This document shows positions 1 through 9,623 of a stretch of 64,000 nucleotides of DNA, piece after piece (positions within the stretch are counted from its first letter, which is position 1; every line of letters begins with the position of its first letter). Made by a program: the position numbers and the translations under genes. The stretch is from Alopecurus myosuroides. Lineage: Eukaryota; Streptophyta; Magnoliopsida; Poales; Poaceae. The stretch is taken from assembly GCA_028641055.1 (NCBI GenBank), contig CM054062.1, positions 142,208,682 through 142,272,681 on the forward strand, in the 5' to 3' direction. Under the pieces are notes generated by a model. It saw only the letters and a list, made by a program, of their open reading frames with translations. It was not told the DNA's origin and did not search any database.

Positions 1-1202
1 GTAATACCTGAGTTCCTCTTTTCTGCAAGCTTGTTCGGCCATTGCAGCATCTCCTTCATCACACTCGGCCGCTATATCCCGACTCCCGTGTATGGTGATG
101 GTCTGCTTGGGACCCGGGATTTTTAGCTGTAGATACACATAACACGGCCTAGCCATGAATTTGGCATAAGCCGGCCTTCCAAATAGCGCGTGATAAGGAC
201 TGTGCAATTTAACCACCTCGAAAGTGAGCCATTCAGCCCGTAAATTGTCCTTCGATTCTCCGAAAGCTACCTCCAATGCGATTTTTCCCTCGGGGCACGC
301 TGAGTGACCCGGCACTATCCCGTGAAAGATTGTTGAGTTTTTCTGTAGCTGAGACTCCTTGAGACCCATGCGTAGGAAGGTTTCCCAATATAAGATATTG
401 ATGCTACTTCCACCGTCCATTAGGACCTTTTTCATCTCATAGCCATTGACCCGTGGCGCAACCACCAAAGCTAAGACTCCGGATGCTCTATCCTCTCCGG
501 GTGATCTCTTCTGCTCCATGTTACGTCTTGCTCTGACCACCTCAAGTATCTCGGAACAGCCGAGGAAACCGAGTTTACCGCTTGTTTCTGTATCGTCTTA
601 TCCTTGTTGGAAATTCCTGTAGTGTGCACGTGATAGGTAGACTCGTGCCAATCCTCTAGCGGACGCAAGCTAGATTCGGTATCATCTTCTCTTACGACCC
701 AGCCACGCGGGGTCCATGCCGGCTCCTCCGGCTGTTCCCTCTTCGTGGTGGGCTCTTCTGTCGGATCCACCGTCCCAACCGATTCTTTTCCATCTGATTG
801 AGCGTTGGTGGCCTCCCCTGACACAGAATCAAATCCAAAGTCGTCAGGGATTGAAGCGGACGTACGTACCGTACCGATGAAGACGTCGATCTGGCCGATC
901 GTCACGACAGACCCGGATTCAAGCAGATCCGATTCTGGCCCCCAGCCGGAATCGTCCACCATCTTCTTTCCCTCGCCGTCGGTGTAGATCTCGCCGATGA
1001 CGAAGTTCTCCATATTCTTCCGAGCTTCTCCCGTGATGTAAACACCCTTGGACGTAGGCCCCACGGTGGGCGCCAACTGTCGTGGGATAAACACGGCAGA
1101 CGTTACCAGGGGTAACTTGTCTTGGGGCAAATCGACTCTGGTGTTTGGGAGAGGGTTTAGCTCAGTGAAAAACATGATGATATACGATCTGGTAGCCGGC
1201 AA
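1..1202 (-). pseudogene. E gag remnant fused to aspartic protease region
   Basis: An open frame starts inside the LTR (ATG at 1202 or 1175), crosses the LTR end and PBS, and continues to about 485. There a 1-bp shift moves the reading to the next frame, which stays open to position 1. That second frame carries the retroviral-type aspartic protease motif LMDGGSSINILY at about 380-425. The stretch before it (AVPRYLRWSEQ) aligns by eye with element B just upstream of B's protease, at about 14640-14700. Only some 600 bp separate the PBS from this point. The capsid-like gag core and zinc knuckle are missing, so this copy looks like a gag deletion derivative. It cannot make a complete Gag. Confidence 0.75.
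1057..1077 (-). other. E primer-binding site
   Basis: On the minus strand TTGGCGCCCACCGTGGGGCC follows the LTR end after one G. The same signal, with changes, follows the LTRs of C (38049) and G (57879). TGGCGCC can pair with tRNAs ending GGCGCCA, such as plant tRNA-Asp. The match does not clearly extend further, so the primer is uncertain. Confidence 0.6.
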
Positions 1203-1551
1203 TCAAGTCGCCGATTATCCGATCTAGATGTATTATCTCAACTCTCGTATTACACCGGATACTCGATACCTAGCAATCTTGTTCTAACTCTTAGATCCCT
1301 GAACCTAACCTAGGGGCCGGCTTATAAAGCATCTGGATCCCTGGCCTGTTCTCCAAGGCGTACTCTGAGTCCTACCCGGACACTGCTTACAAAACCCTAA
1401 GCTTCCTTACTGGAACCCACAATCCGGGTTACCAGGCCTACGATCTTGGGCCTTCTAGAAGCTCCTTTATTCTTGGCCGGGTCTTTGCGCAGCGTCCTTT
1501 GGGCCGAGTTACACCTTGGCGTTGGGCTACCGGGTTATCATCCCTCCATCA
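1078..1551 (-). repeat. E 5' LTR, 474 bp
   Basis: On the minus strand it starts TGATGGAGGG at 1551 and ends CCACGACA at 1078, next to the PBS. Its two ends are an imperfect inverted repeat (TGATGGAGGGATGATAA against TGTCGTGGGATAA). A TATA-like box, GCTTTATAAG on the minus strand, lies at 1321-1330. The 3' LTR is outside the window, so the start is inferred from the junction with A. Confidence 0.7.
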
Positions 1552-1928
1552 AAGCACCTAGTTGGCTTATTTTTCAGAAAAGAGTTTCTATAGAAAAATC
1601 TTAAGGAAAACATTGGTGTAATCTTTTGCCAAATTGTTTTCTTGATTCTAATCAAACCAAATATTATTAGTAAGTTGAAAACAACATTGCCATAAGAATT
1701 TTTGATGAACAACTTTGGAAACACCAGGTGGAAAACATCACAGAAATAAATGGAAAATATCAGGAAACAAAGTGAATGATTTTTAAATCAAAGTTTGCTT
1801 GCATTGCATAGCTAACCATGGTTCATTACATAATGTTGGATTAAACAAGGGAATTAAAAAGTTTTTGTTGGCTCACAAATAATGGCTTCCCTCATGTGTT
1901 ACAAGTGTCCCAAATCTGGGGTGTGACA
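1552..1928 (-). repeat. A 3' LTR, first 377 bp
   Basis: This is a direct repeat of 13535-13910. On the minus strand it begins TGTCACACCCCAG directly after the polypurine tract. It ends abruptly at 1552, where E is inserted; the rest of the LTR should lie beyond E, outside the window. Confidence 0.85.
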
Positions 1929-1945
1929 GATCTCCCCCTTAAAAG
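1929..1945 (-). other. A polypurine tract
   Basis: On the minus strand CTTTTAAGGGGGAGATC lies directly before the LTR start TGTCACACC. It is the expected plus-strand primer site for reverse transcription. Confidence 0.8.
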
Positions 1946-1969
1946 AATCTCGCCCCGAGATTCGCGGGT

Positions 1970-3702
1970 CTAGTCTTTTAGGAAACCAGGGAAATCCTTC
2001 CTGATATAATCTTCACGCTCCCAGGTTGCTTCCTCCTATGAATGATCCGTCCACTGAATCTTAAGGAACTTGAAAGCATTTCTCCTGGTAGCACGAACAT
2101 TTTCCTCAAGTACACGCAGGGGTCGATCACGGTAGGTTTGATGTCAATGGTCTTGAAGTCAATTTCCTTGTAAGTGAGATTCTTCTCAGGTACGTGTAGA
2201 CACTTCCGGAGCAATGACACGTGAAAAACATCGTGAAAGGCTGACAACTCTTCAGGCAACTCCAGCTGATAAGATACATCTCCACGACGGGCTAGGATCT
2301 TAAACATGCCAATATACCGGGGTGCAAGCTTTCCCTTGACATGAAAACGCTGCATCCCTTTGAGCGGCATAACACGCAGATACACGAAATCTCCTATAGT
2401 GAAAGAGACATCGCGACGCTTAGTGTCCGCATAGCTCTTCTGGCGTGATTGTGCGGCTTTAAGACGGTCACGGATCAAATGCACTTGCTCCTCTGCAGCT
2501 TTTAGAGTATCAACTCCAAAGATTTGACTGTCTCCTGTTTCAGTCCAGTTTAGAGGTGTGCGGCACTTCCGTCCATACAATGCTTCAAAAGGTGCATCTG
2601 CAGGCTTGACTGATAGTTGTTATTGTAGAAAATTCTGCAAACGGCAGACAATCTTCCCACTTAACTCCATAGGACAAAACACAGGCACGGAGCATGTCCT
2701 CCAATATATGGTTCACACGCTCTGTTTGTCCATCAGTCTGCGGATGGTAGGCTTTGCTAAAGGCTAGCTTGGTTCCCAAGGCTTCGTGTAACTTCTTCCA
2801 GAATCGAGATGTGAACTGTGATCCTCGATCTGACACAATCCTGCTGGGAACTCCATGTAGACTGACTATCCGAGAAATATAGAGATCAGCAAGCTGGTCT
2901 CCACGATATGTGGTCTTGACAAGTATAAAGTGTGCAACTTTTGTGAGCCTGTCAATGACTACCCATATTGAATCATTTCCTTGACTGGACCGTGGTAGTC
3001 TAGTAATGAAGTCCATCCCAACTTGATCCCATTTCCAAACAGGTACTTGCAACAGCTGTAAAAAACCAGCGGGGTGCCGATGTCCAGCCTTCACTTGCTG
3101 ACAAACATGGCACTTGGCTATAAACGAGGCAATATCTCGCTTCATTCCGTGCCACCAAAATTTCTTCTTCAAATCTTGATACATTTTAGTTCCTCCAGGG
3201 TGAATAGAGTATAGAGTGTCATGAGCCTCAGTCATGATGGTTTGCTTCATCTCAGATTCAGTCGGAACACAAATGCGTCCTTCATACCATAAGACTCCAT
3301 CAGAGTCAATGGTAAAACTAGCAACTTCTTCTTTCTCCATGCGGGTCTTAATTCCCTCAATACTCTTCTGGCCCTTCTGAGCTTCTTTGATTTGATCAAC
3401 TAGAGTTGGTTTGTCTTCCATGGCTTCCAACATGCCATAGCTGACCACCTCGATACCAAGCTGGTCAAGTTCTTTCCACAACTCGGTTGTCTGATCTGAA
3501 TCATAGCATTCATAGAGGCCGGCTCTCGACTAAGAGCGTCTGCAACAACATTTGCCTTTCCAGGGTGATAGTGGATACTAAGATCATAGTCCTTGATGAT
3601 CTCTATCCAACGGCGCTGCCTCATATTGAGTTCACCCTGTGTGAAGATATACTTCAAACCCTTATGATCATTAGAGATTTCAAACCTCTTCCCAATAAGG
3701 AA
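1970..3702 (-). pseudogene. A RNase H - integrase - chromodomain-like end
   Basis: This is the C-terminal half of Pol. RNase H sequence runs to about 3520 ([15 protein letters not shown]). The integrase follows, with the zinc-binding part near 3120-3200 (HPGG...CHVCQQ), a core with DFITRLP and SDRGSQF (catalytic aspartates) and GQTERVNH (catalytic glutamate). The last residues match the WERExYIR type of chromodomain-like tail and end at a TAG (1970-1972). Breaks include a TGA near 3705, frameshifts near 3450 and 2600 and in the 2040-2140 region, and an in-frame TAG in the tail. The copy is dead but every domain is recognisable. Confidence 0.8.
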
Positions 3703-5028
3703 ATGTCACCATGCTTTGAGAGCATGCACAACTGCAACAAGCTCCAAGTCATGAGTAGGATAATTCAACTCATGTGGTCTCAACTGGCGTGAGATAAACA
3801 AGATGACATTTGCTTCTTGCATGAGAACACATCCAAGACCAAGCTTAGAAGCATCACAATACACATCGAAACTCTTGGTGACATCCGGCATAATGAGCAC
3901 CGGGGCCGTCACCACTCGATTCTTCAACTCTTGAAAACTCTCAGCACATTTGTCCGTCCATACAAACTTGTTGTCCTTCTTGAGCAATTGAGTGAGCGGT
4001 CTGGCTATATTGGAGAATCCTTGAACAAACTTGCGGTAATATCCGGCTAATCCCAGAAAATATCTGACTCCAGTCTGATTAATCGGGGCAGCCCGATTAG
4101 CGATAGACTGAACCAGAGCAGGGTCAACAGAGATTCCACCTCCAGATACTACGTGTCCAAGAAATCCAACTTCTTTCAACCAGAATTGACACTTGCTAAA
4201 CTTAGCATACAGTTGATGCTGTCGAAGTGTTCTGAGAACAATTCTCAGATGTTCTTCGTGTTCTTCCTCACTCTTGGAGTAAATAAGAATGTCGTCAATG
4301 AAAACCACTACAAACTTGTCCAGGCATTCCATGAAAACCTTATTCATAAGATTCATGAAGTAGGCGGGGGCATTGGTTAGACCAAAAGACATCACGGTGT
4401 ACTCATACAATCTGTAATGTGTGGTGAAAGCGGTCTTTGGAATATCGGTCTCACGAACCTTCAACTGATGATAACCAGTACGAAGATCGATCTTTGAGAA
4501 AATTCTTGCCCCATTTAGCTGGTCAAACATGTCTTCAATTTTGGGCAGCGGGTACTTGTTCTTGATGGTAACATCATTCAACTTACGGTAATCCACACAT
4601 AGACTTGAGGAACCGTCCCGCTTGTCCACAAAAATGACAGGTGATCCCCATGGTTATGCACTAGGGCGAATCAAACCTTTTGTTAACATGTCATCCAGCT
4701 GCTTCTTCAACTCATCTAGATCCTTCGGGTTCATCCGGTAAGGCTTCTGTGCTATGGGTCCAGTGCCGGGTATTAACTCAATCACAAACTCGATATCCCG
4801 ATCAGGCGGCATACCGGGTAACTCCTCAGGAAACACATCCGGGTATTCACATACTACCGGAACTTCCTCAAGTGCAGGTGTGTCTATACTAGTGTGGCAG
4901 TGAGTCTCTGACTTTGACTTTGTTGCGGAGAAAACCACCTTCTCCCCTTTGCCAGAAGTCATCGAAATGGACTTCTTGGTGCAATCAATAACCCCGTTAT
5001 ACTTGTCCATCCAATTCATACCTAGTAC
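3703..5028 (-). pseudogene. A reverse transcriptase
   Basis: Minus-strand RT region. The N-terminal spacer (ELPGMPPDRDIEFVIELIPG) runs from about 4830 to 4760. After an in-frame TAA near 4652 the polymerase follows: VDYRKLN, the catalytic FIDDILIYS (FIDD box), SKCQF and GFLGHVVS, then the start of RNase H. A stop near 5029 separates it from the protease frame. Domain order PR-RT-RH-IN is that of Ty3/gypsy elements. Confidence 0.85.
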
Positions 5029-6447
5029 TACTTATATCCCTTCGGATCCCAGTACTATCAGGTCAGCATGAAATGCTTTCCCTTGTATTTCCACGGGTAC
5101 TTCATTGCAAACAAGGTTGGCTTGGGTACTAGCTCCAGGTATTTGTACTAACATGGGGTTGTGCATACGTGTATGTTTCATACCACTCTTTTCAGCAAAT
5201 GGCTTGGTAACAAAGGAATGCGATGCACCCGAATCAAACAATACTTTAGCAGGTACAGAGTTGACAGGAAACGTACCCATCACCATTTCAGGTGTGTCAT
5301 GTACTTCTTCAGCAGTGACGTGATTCAGGTAGCCTTTCATCCCACTGGGCTTCTTGTGCACTGGTCCTTGAGTCATCTTGGTTGCATTGTTCTGAGCTGG
5401 TGGAGTGTTCTTGCTTGGGTACTCCCGGGAAAAATGCCCCTCCTTCCCACAAACAAAGCATCCTCCAACTGGCTTTGAGTTCTGGTTTGGCTTGGCAGTA
5501 TGGTTGGGCTTGTGTCCATTCCCACTGCCTCCAGGCTTGGGTGCATAGGATGCACGGTTGTTGTTGTTGTGGTGGTTGTTGTGGTTATTGTGGCCATGGT
5601 GGTGGTTGTTATGGTTAGGCCTTGGCGCATAAGCAGACGCCCTGTGTGGTGGTGGTGGCCTGGAATAGGGTGTGGGGCGGTTGCTGGGTGCACTTGGTCC
5701 ACCTTGGAACTGCATCTTTCTCTTCCTGTTGTCAAAGACATTTTGTCTCTTGTGCTCCATCATCATCGCGGCATCTGCGAATGACTCCAAATCCTGGAAT
5801 GGTATGACCACTAGGGTGCACTGCAATTCACCGTGCAGCCCATTCAGGAATCTCTCCTTCTTCTTAGCTTCTGTGTTGACATCATCAGGTGCATACCGGG
5901 ACAATAGAGTGAACTCCTCCCAGTACTTTGACACAGACATACCTCCCCGCCTCAGTTTCAGGAACTTATCCTTCATGATATTCATCACACCCTGAGGGAT
6001 ATGATACTTGCGGAACCAGGCAGTGAAGTCGGCCCAAGTGAAAACGTGATCAGCGGCGACAATGTCATGGGTAGTCTCCCACCAAGTCCTTGCTGGTCCA
6101 GCAAGAAAATGGGTGGCGAATAGCACCTTGTCATTCTCATCCACTGATGCCACTTGCAGATTGTTGGCGATGGTGCGAAGCCAATCGTCAGCATCAAGTG
6201 GTTCCACGATCTTGGAGAAGACCGGAGGGTTGGTCTGCTGAAACACCTTCAGCTTGGAGCGTCCACCATTACTGTTACCATCGCCATTGTTATTGTTGTT
6301 GTTGGCGCTGGCAGCGGCCAACTGCTGCAGGGCAGCAATTGTGGCAGCACTCTCGGCTCTAGTGGCATGGCGATCCTCCATCATGAGTGCCAGCAATGCC
6401 TCCATTGACGGCGGGGGTGGTGTCGGTGGTTCCCGACGCGGCGGCAT
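5029..6447 (-). pseudogene. A gag and aspartic protease
   Basis: This frame is open for about 470 codons. I take the ATG of MPPRREPPTPPP at 6447 as start because it opens a typical gypsy Gag; the frame itself is open further upstream. The capsid domain (WLRTIANNLQV ... GPARTWWE ... FRKYHIPQGV) is followed by an Asn/His-rich linker. The zinc knuckle reads CFVCGKEGHFSREY, with the last cysteine replaced by tyrosine. The protease active site DSGASHSF is intact. The frame ends at a TAA near 5030, before the motif that leads into RT. Confidence 0.85.
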
Positions 6448-6786
6448 GCTGTTTATTGAAACATGTGTAAGACTATGCAGCAGGACTTCCTTGTTTTTTT
6501 TTTCCAGAAAAACCAAAAACTCGAACATCCAAAAAGAGTGTCGAAAAACCAAACGGAAAAAACAAGTGATTTATTTAGGTTAACGATTTTTAAGGGTTGA
6601 GACACATTTCCAAACATAGAAATCACACAAACAAGCATCATACTTATAACATAGAGTCATACATAGCACAACACATCAACAAACATCTACCACAACTACG
6701 CTCCTCAAAGCTACATCGGGGGATTCGCCTTATAGGGTCGGCGTACATCTCACTGGCACAACTCCACAAGCTAAGAGGCACTACGA

Positions 6787-9002
6787 CTAGTCCTGCGCAC
6801 TGTCTCCGTCGAAAAGGAGCTCCTCGAGATCCTCCTCCTCAACTGAGTCGTCGTCCTCCTGCCTGCTCTGCTCGCTCATATCCATCCCATCATCACCTGA
6901 CAGGATGTCGTCGTAGACGAGGAGATCCTCGTTCTCCCTACGAAGCTCGGAGTTCTCCTCCTCTAGCTCCTCGAGTGTGGATTCCCGAGTGGCTAGGTCC
7001 TCTCTAGTAGTCTTCATGCGCTCATGCAGAATCGCGTTTGCCTCCTGAAGTGATCCCACCTTGGTGGTGAGACGGGTACGGGCCAGACGAGTGGTCCGCA
7101 GCTGACTCTCCAAGGCTCGGATCCGTGCAGTCGCTGTCTCGAGGTCGAGCATCATCTTACCCAGGTGGGTACAGAGGAGACGGCACTCTGCAACAGTGGT
7201 GTGCTGCAGGATGCTCATGTCGTCAAGACGACGCTGAGTGCGTACAGTAGGACCTCCATGTCCTCCGAGTGAGAACCGATACTCTCGAAGTCCTGAGACA
7301 CGGCAACTGGTGTGCCGGTCTCGTCCCTCCTCCCGAGGAACTCGAAGCTAGACCCCAAGTACCAGTAGTCCCTCAAGTGGGCCAGACGCGCAATGGCCTC
7401 CTGGATCACTCGCACAGCGCCCTCCTGCCAGGTGCGCTCAAAGGTGGCGAAGACGAAGGTCTCCGCGGAAGGAGTGGTAAGCGGAGGGCGTATGGTGCAC
7501 TCCACAAACCCCTCTCCCTATATGGGAGATCCGAAGATCATCCCTCCCCTCAGCTCGGGGACCGGACGATCGATGAGCTAGGTGTTGGAACGCGTAGAGA
7601 TAAACAAAAACTTTTCCTACGCGATGCTTCCAAGATCTAGCCGATGTAGAAGGCCACGAGTATTACCACTAGACGCGCAGGTGCGGATTATCGATGCAGC
7701 GCGTCGGGGCAGTGCAGTCCCACGATCCAGTCCGGCCGATCCAATCCCTCGAACGTCGAAGTGCTGAACGTACAACACCTCTGCCGGTATCCACACGTAC
7801 GAGGAGGAGCTCCGACGGCGGACTGCTAGGTCCGGTGCGGCGGCTGGACTGAGTGGGGCTAGGGTTCCCAACGCATGGGAGTGGACTAACGTGCCCGCTG
7901 GGCAACCTGCGCCCCTCTTTATATAGCGAATGGTAGTGGGCTTCACAACACTTGTGGCCCATTCCCTCTGTGAGTCCGACTCACAAACTCAGTCTATTTC
8001 CGGTTCGGGTCCAACCCGACCAATACATTTGCTCCCGCTCTTAAGTGTGCGACCCTGCAGGCTCATGGCGACTTAGACACGATTGGAGTCCAACTCCCAA
8101 TCGATCAATCGGTAGCGGCTCCTAGCAGAACGTGCCGACTCCCAAATCCCATTGAGTCATGACGGCATACCTTTCAATGTGATATTCATCTTAGTCCCTT
8201 TTGCCTCACGATATACCTTGTCGAACTATAGGCGATTTATCGTCATCCCTTAAATAGTTCGACTCTCTTCTCGATCCGTGACATGTGATTCATCTGACTA
8301 ACTCTTAGTCAACCGACACAGTTAACACTTAACTGAGTCGCGCATGGCCATGCTTCCTGAATCATATCACTCGAGAGGGCCCAGAGAATATCTCTCCATT
8401 TGGAGGGGCAAAATCCCATCTTAATTATCCACATCACGCAGCTTGCTTCTCATTCGACCCGAACTCTCCCTTTATAGTTGCCTTGTCACAGAACAACGTT
8501 TGACAGAACCTAAGTCGGTGATCCACAACTCGGATTGTGCGAAAACCTCAGGTCTAAGGATTACATTGATTGAGACATGCAAATGACGACTTGATCGTTG
8601 CATCTCAATGTGGGTCAGTCCGACTTGCTAAACTCTTTAGCCAAGTCCGTGAACGTTGGAATGGCATCACCATGCCCATGACAAGTGAAACCGTGTCATC
8701 AGCCAACACTCACATTAGTCTAGGGTGTGTGTCCAGCACAACCTAAATGACCAAGGACAATCTAGTATGAACAACATGAATATATAGTTCCACAATCGAA
8801 TCACATATTCAATGACATATATCAGATGTTCAAAACAAGGACAACTTAATAACTTTATGAATACAGTGGGAATTACATCATACATGATTGCCTCTAGGGC
8901 ATATTCCCAACACTCGGTCATCACGACGAGCCTCCACTCGAACCGGAAGGGAAAGTATCTAGCCAGCCCCAACTGGCAAGCCTCGGTGAAAACCACGTCG
9001 AT
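6787..9002 (-). pseudogene. Upstream coiled-coil ORF (ORF0) of A, split by copia LTR
   Basis: Between the PBS and gag lies a coding-like stretch in two parts, 9002-8913 and 7582-6787, separated by copia solo LTR J. The frame continues across the empty site. A candidate 3' splice site (TTTTTGTGTAG) stands directly before the first part at 9003, suggesting a spliced leader. The second part carries ERTWQEGAVRVIQEAIARL. After a frameshift near 7215-7245 it has a Leu/Glu heptad region (ARIRALESQLRTT to EELEEENSELRREN), then a very acidic end (SVEEEDLEELLFDGD). There is also one in-frame TAG. I do not recognise its function. It could be a structural or RNA-binding accessory protein, or an N-terminal extension of Gag. 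Confidence 0.55.
7583..8912 (-). mobile_element. Ty1/copia solo LTR J, 1330 bp
   Basis: Terminal TGTTGG...CCAACA, with flanks CTAGG (7578-7582) and CTCGG (8913-8917), a 5-bp duplication with one mismatch. On the minus strand it opens TGTTGGGAATATGCCCTAGAG, the start typical of BARE/Angela-like copia LTRs in Triticeae. A TATA box (CTATATAAAG, minus) lies at 7917-7926, about 990 bp in. There is no internal domain, so it is the product of recombination between two LTRs. It interrupts ORF0 of A. Confidence 0.85.
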
Positions 9003-9203
9003 CTACACAAAAATTTAAGTAAGCTTAAGTTAGACCCATTCAAAAAATTTAGAGTCGAACATGATATAACTTAATGTAAGTAGAGTTTGGGAAAATAGGG
9101 AAGATAGGTATAAGAGTGTTTTGAAACTTGGTCACTTAAGTATATTATATATATATTTAGAGTACTAGTTAACGTCCATGCTAACTAAGGGCTCCTAGGG
9201 TCA

Positions 9204-9220
9204 GGATAGCTCTGATACCA
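9204..9220 (-). other. A primer-binding site (tRNA-iMet)
   Basis: On the minus strand TGGTATCAGAGC, the complement of the plant initiator tRNA-Met 3' end, lies 4 nt after the LTR end (CTCTACA at 9225). This fixes the element's orientation and the 5' LTR boundary. Confidence 0.9.
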
Positions 9221-9429
9221 ACTTTGTAGAGGCCCCAAACCGGATGGTCCAGAACCCCTCATATGGATACATTCACGATCCCAAGAATTCAGTCGTGAAT
9301 AACATACGAAGTGGTACACAGATACATTATCCATTACACGAATAGAATAGTCTTACAAACCAATGGTCACATGACCAAGTCTTTATTAACTGCCACGCAG
9401 GGCAGGCAAATGTCTCACATCACACACAT

Positions 9430-9439
9430 AGCGGATAAG
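9430..9439. other. Degenerate initiator-tRNA D-loop-like box in A
   Basis: Plus strand AGCGGATAAG, about 205 nt from the PBS-proximal LTR end. In H the same place reads CAGCGGAAG, which equals the D-arm/loop of plant initiator tRNA-Met. Here one T is inserted. The element RNA would carry the complement. Confidence 0.4.
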
Positions 9440-9500
9440 AAACACACGTAGGTAGCCCGTGTCACGCCTTCACCAACAGGATGCTGACCGGGAGCCAGGC

Positions 9501-9568
9501 CTAGTTCTCATAATCGTGAGAATAGTACTCTTCCTCGTACTCCTCCTCTGGTGGCATCTCCTCAAAGT
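9501..9568 (-). other. Putative 68-nt terminal exon in A LTR
   Basis: Preceded by TTGGCCAG, a plausible 3' splice site, and ended by TAG at 9501. After two leading bases it encodes FEEMPPEEEYEEEYYSHDY and two more residues. H carries an exon of the same length and phase (58803-58870). F1 has a similar acidic, tyrosine-rich one of 65 nt (47534-47598). It could be the last exon of an LTR-encoded protein. No transcript evidence is available. Confidence 0.45.
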
Positions 9569-9603
9569 CTGGCCAAGTAAATAGCCCGGGGCGAAACCAA
9601 TAT

Positions 9604-9623
9604 GAGTACATTTGAATGTACTC
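9604..9623. other. Hairpin GAGTAC...GTACTC in A LTR
   Basis: GAGTACATTTGAATGTACTC is a 20-nt inverted repeat with 9-bp arms. It is identical in H and has 6-bp counterparts in F1 and F2 with a changed closing pair. It lies 31 nt upstream of the acceptor AG of the putative terminal exon, in element orientation. Confidence 0.6.

Larger units (their letters stand above)
1..1551 (-). mobile_element. Ty3/gypsy element E, 5' part only
   Basis: This is the right-hand end of a minus-strand gypsy element that leaves the window on the left. In element order it shows an LTR, a primer-binding site, a short leader/gag remnant and the start of the protease region. It abuts the LTR of element A at 1551/1552, where A matches its other LTR copy at 13535 onward. 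E is therefore inserted inside A's 3' LTR. The same family reappears at the right edge of the window (63971-64000). Confidence 0.8.

Noticed and set aside
5373..5807. Plus-strand and alternate-frame ORFs over the gag linker
   Set aside because: Val/His/Thr runs are the other frames of the Asn/His-rich repeat in A gag.
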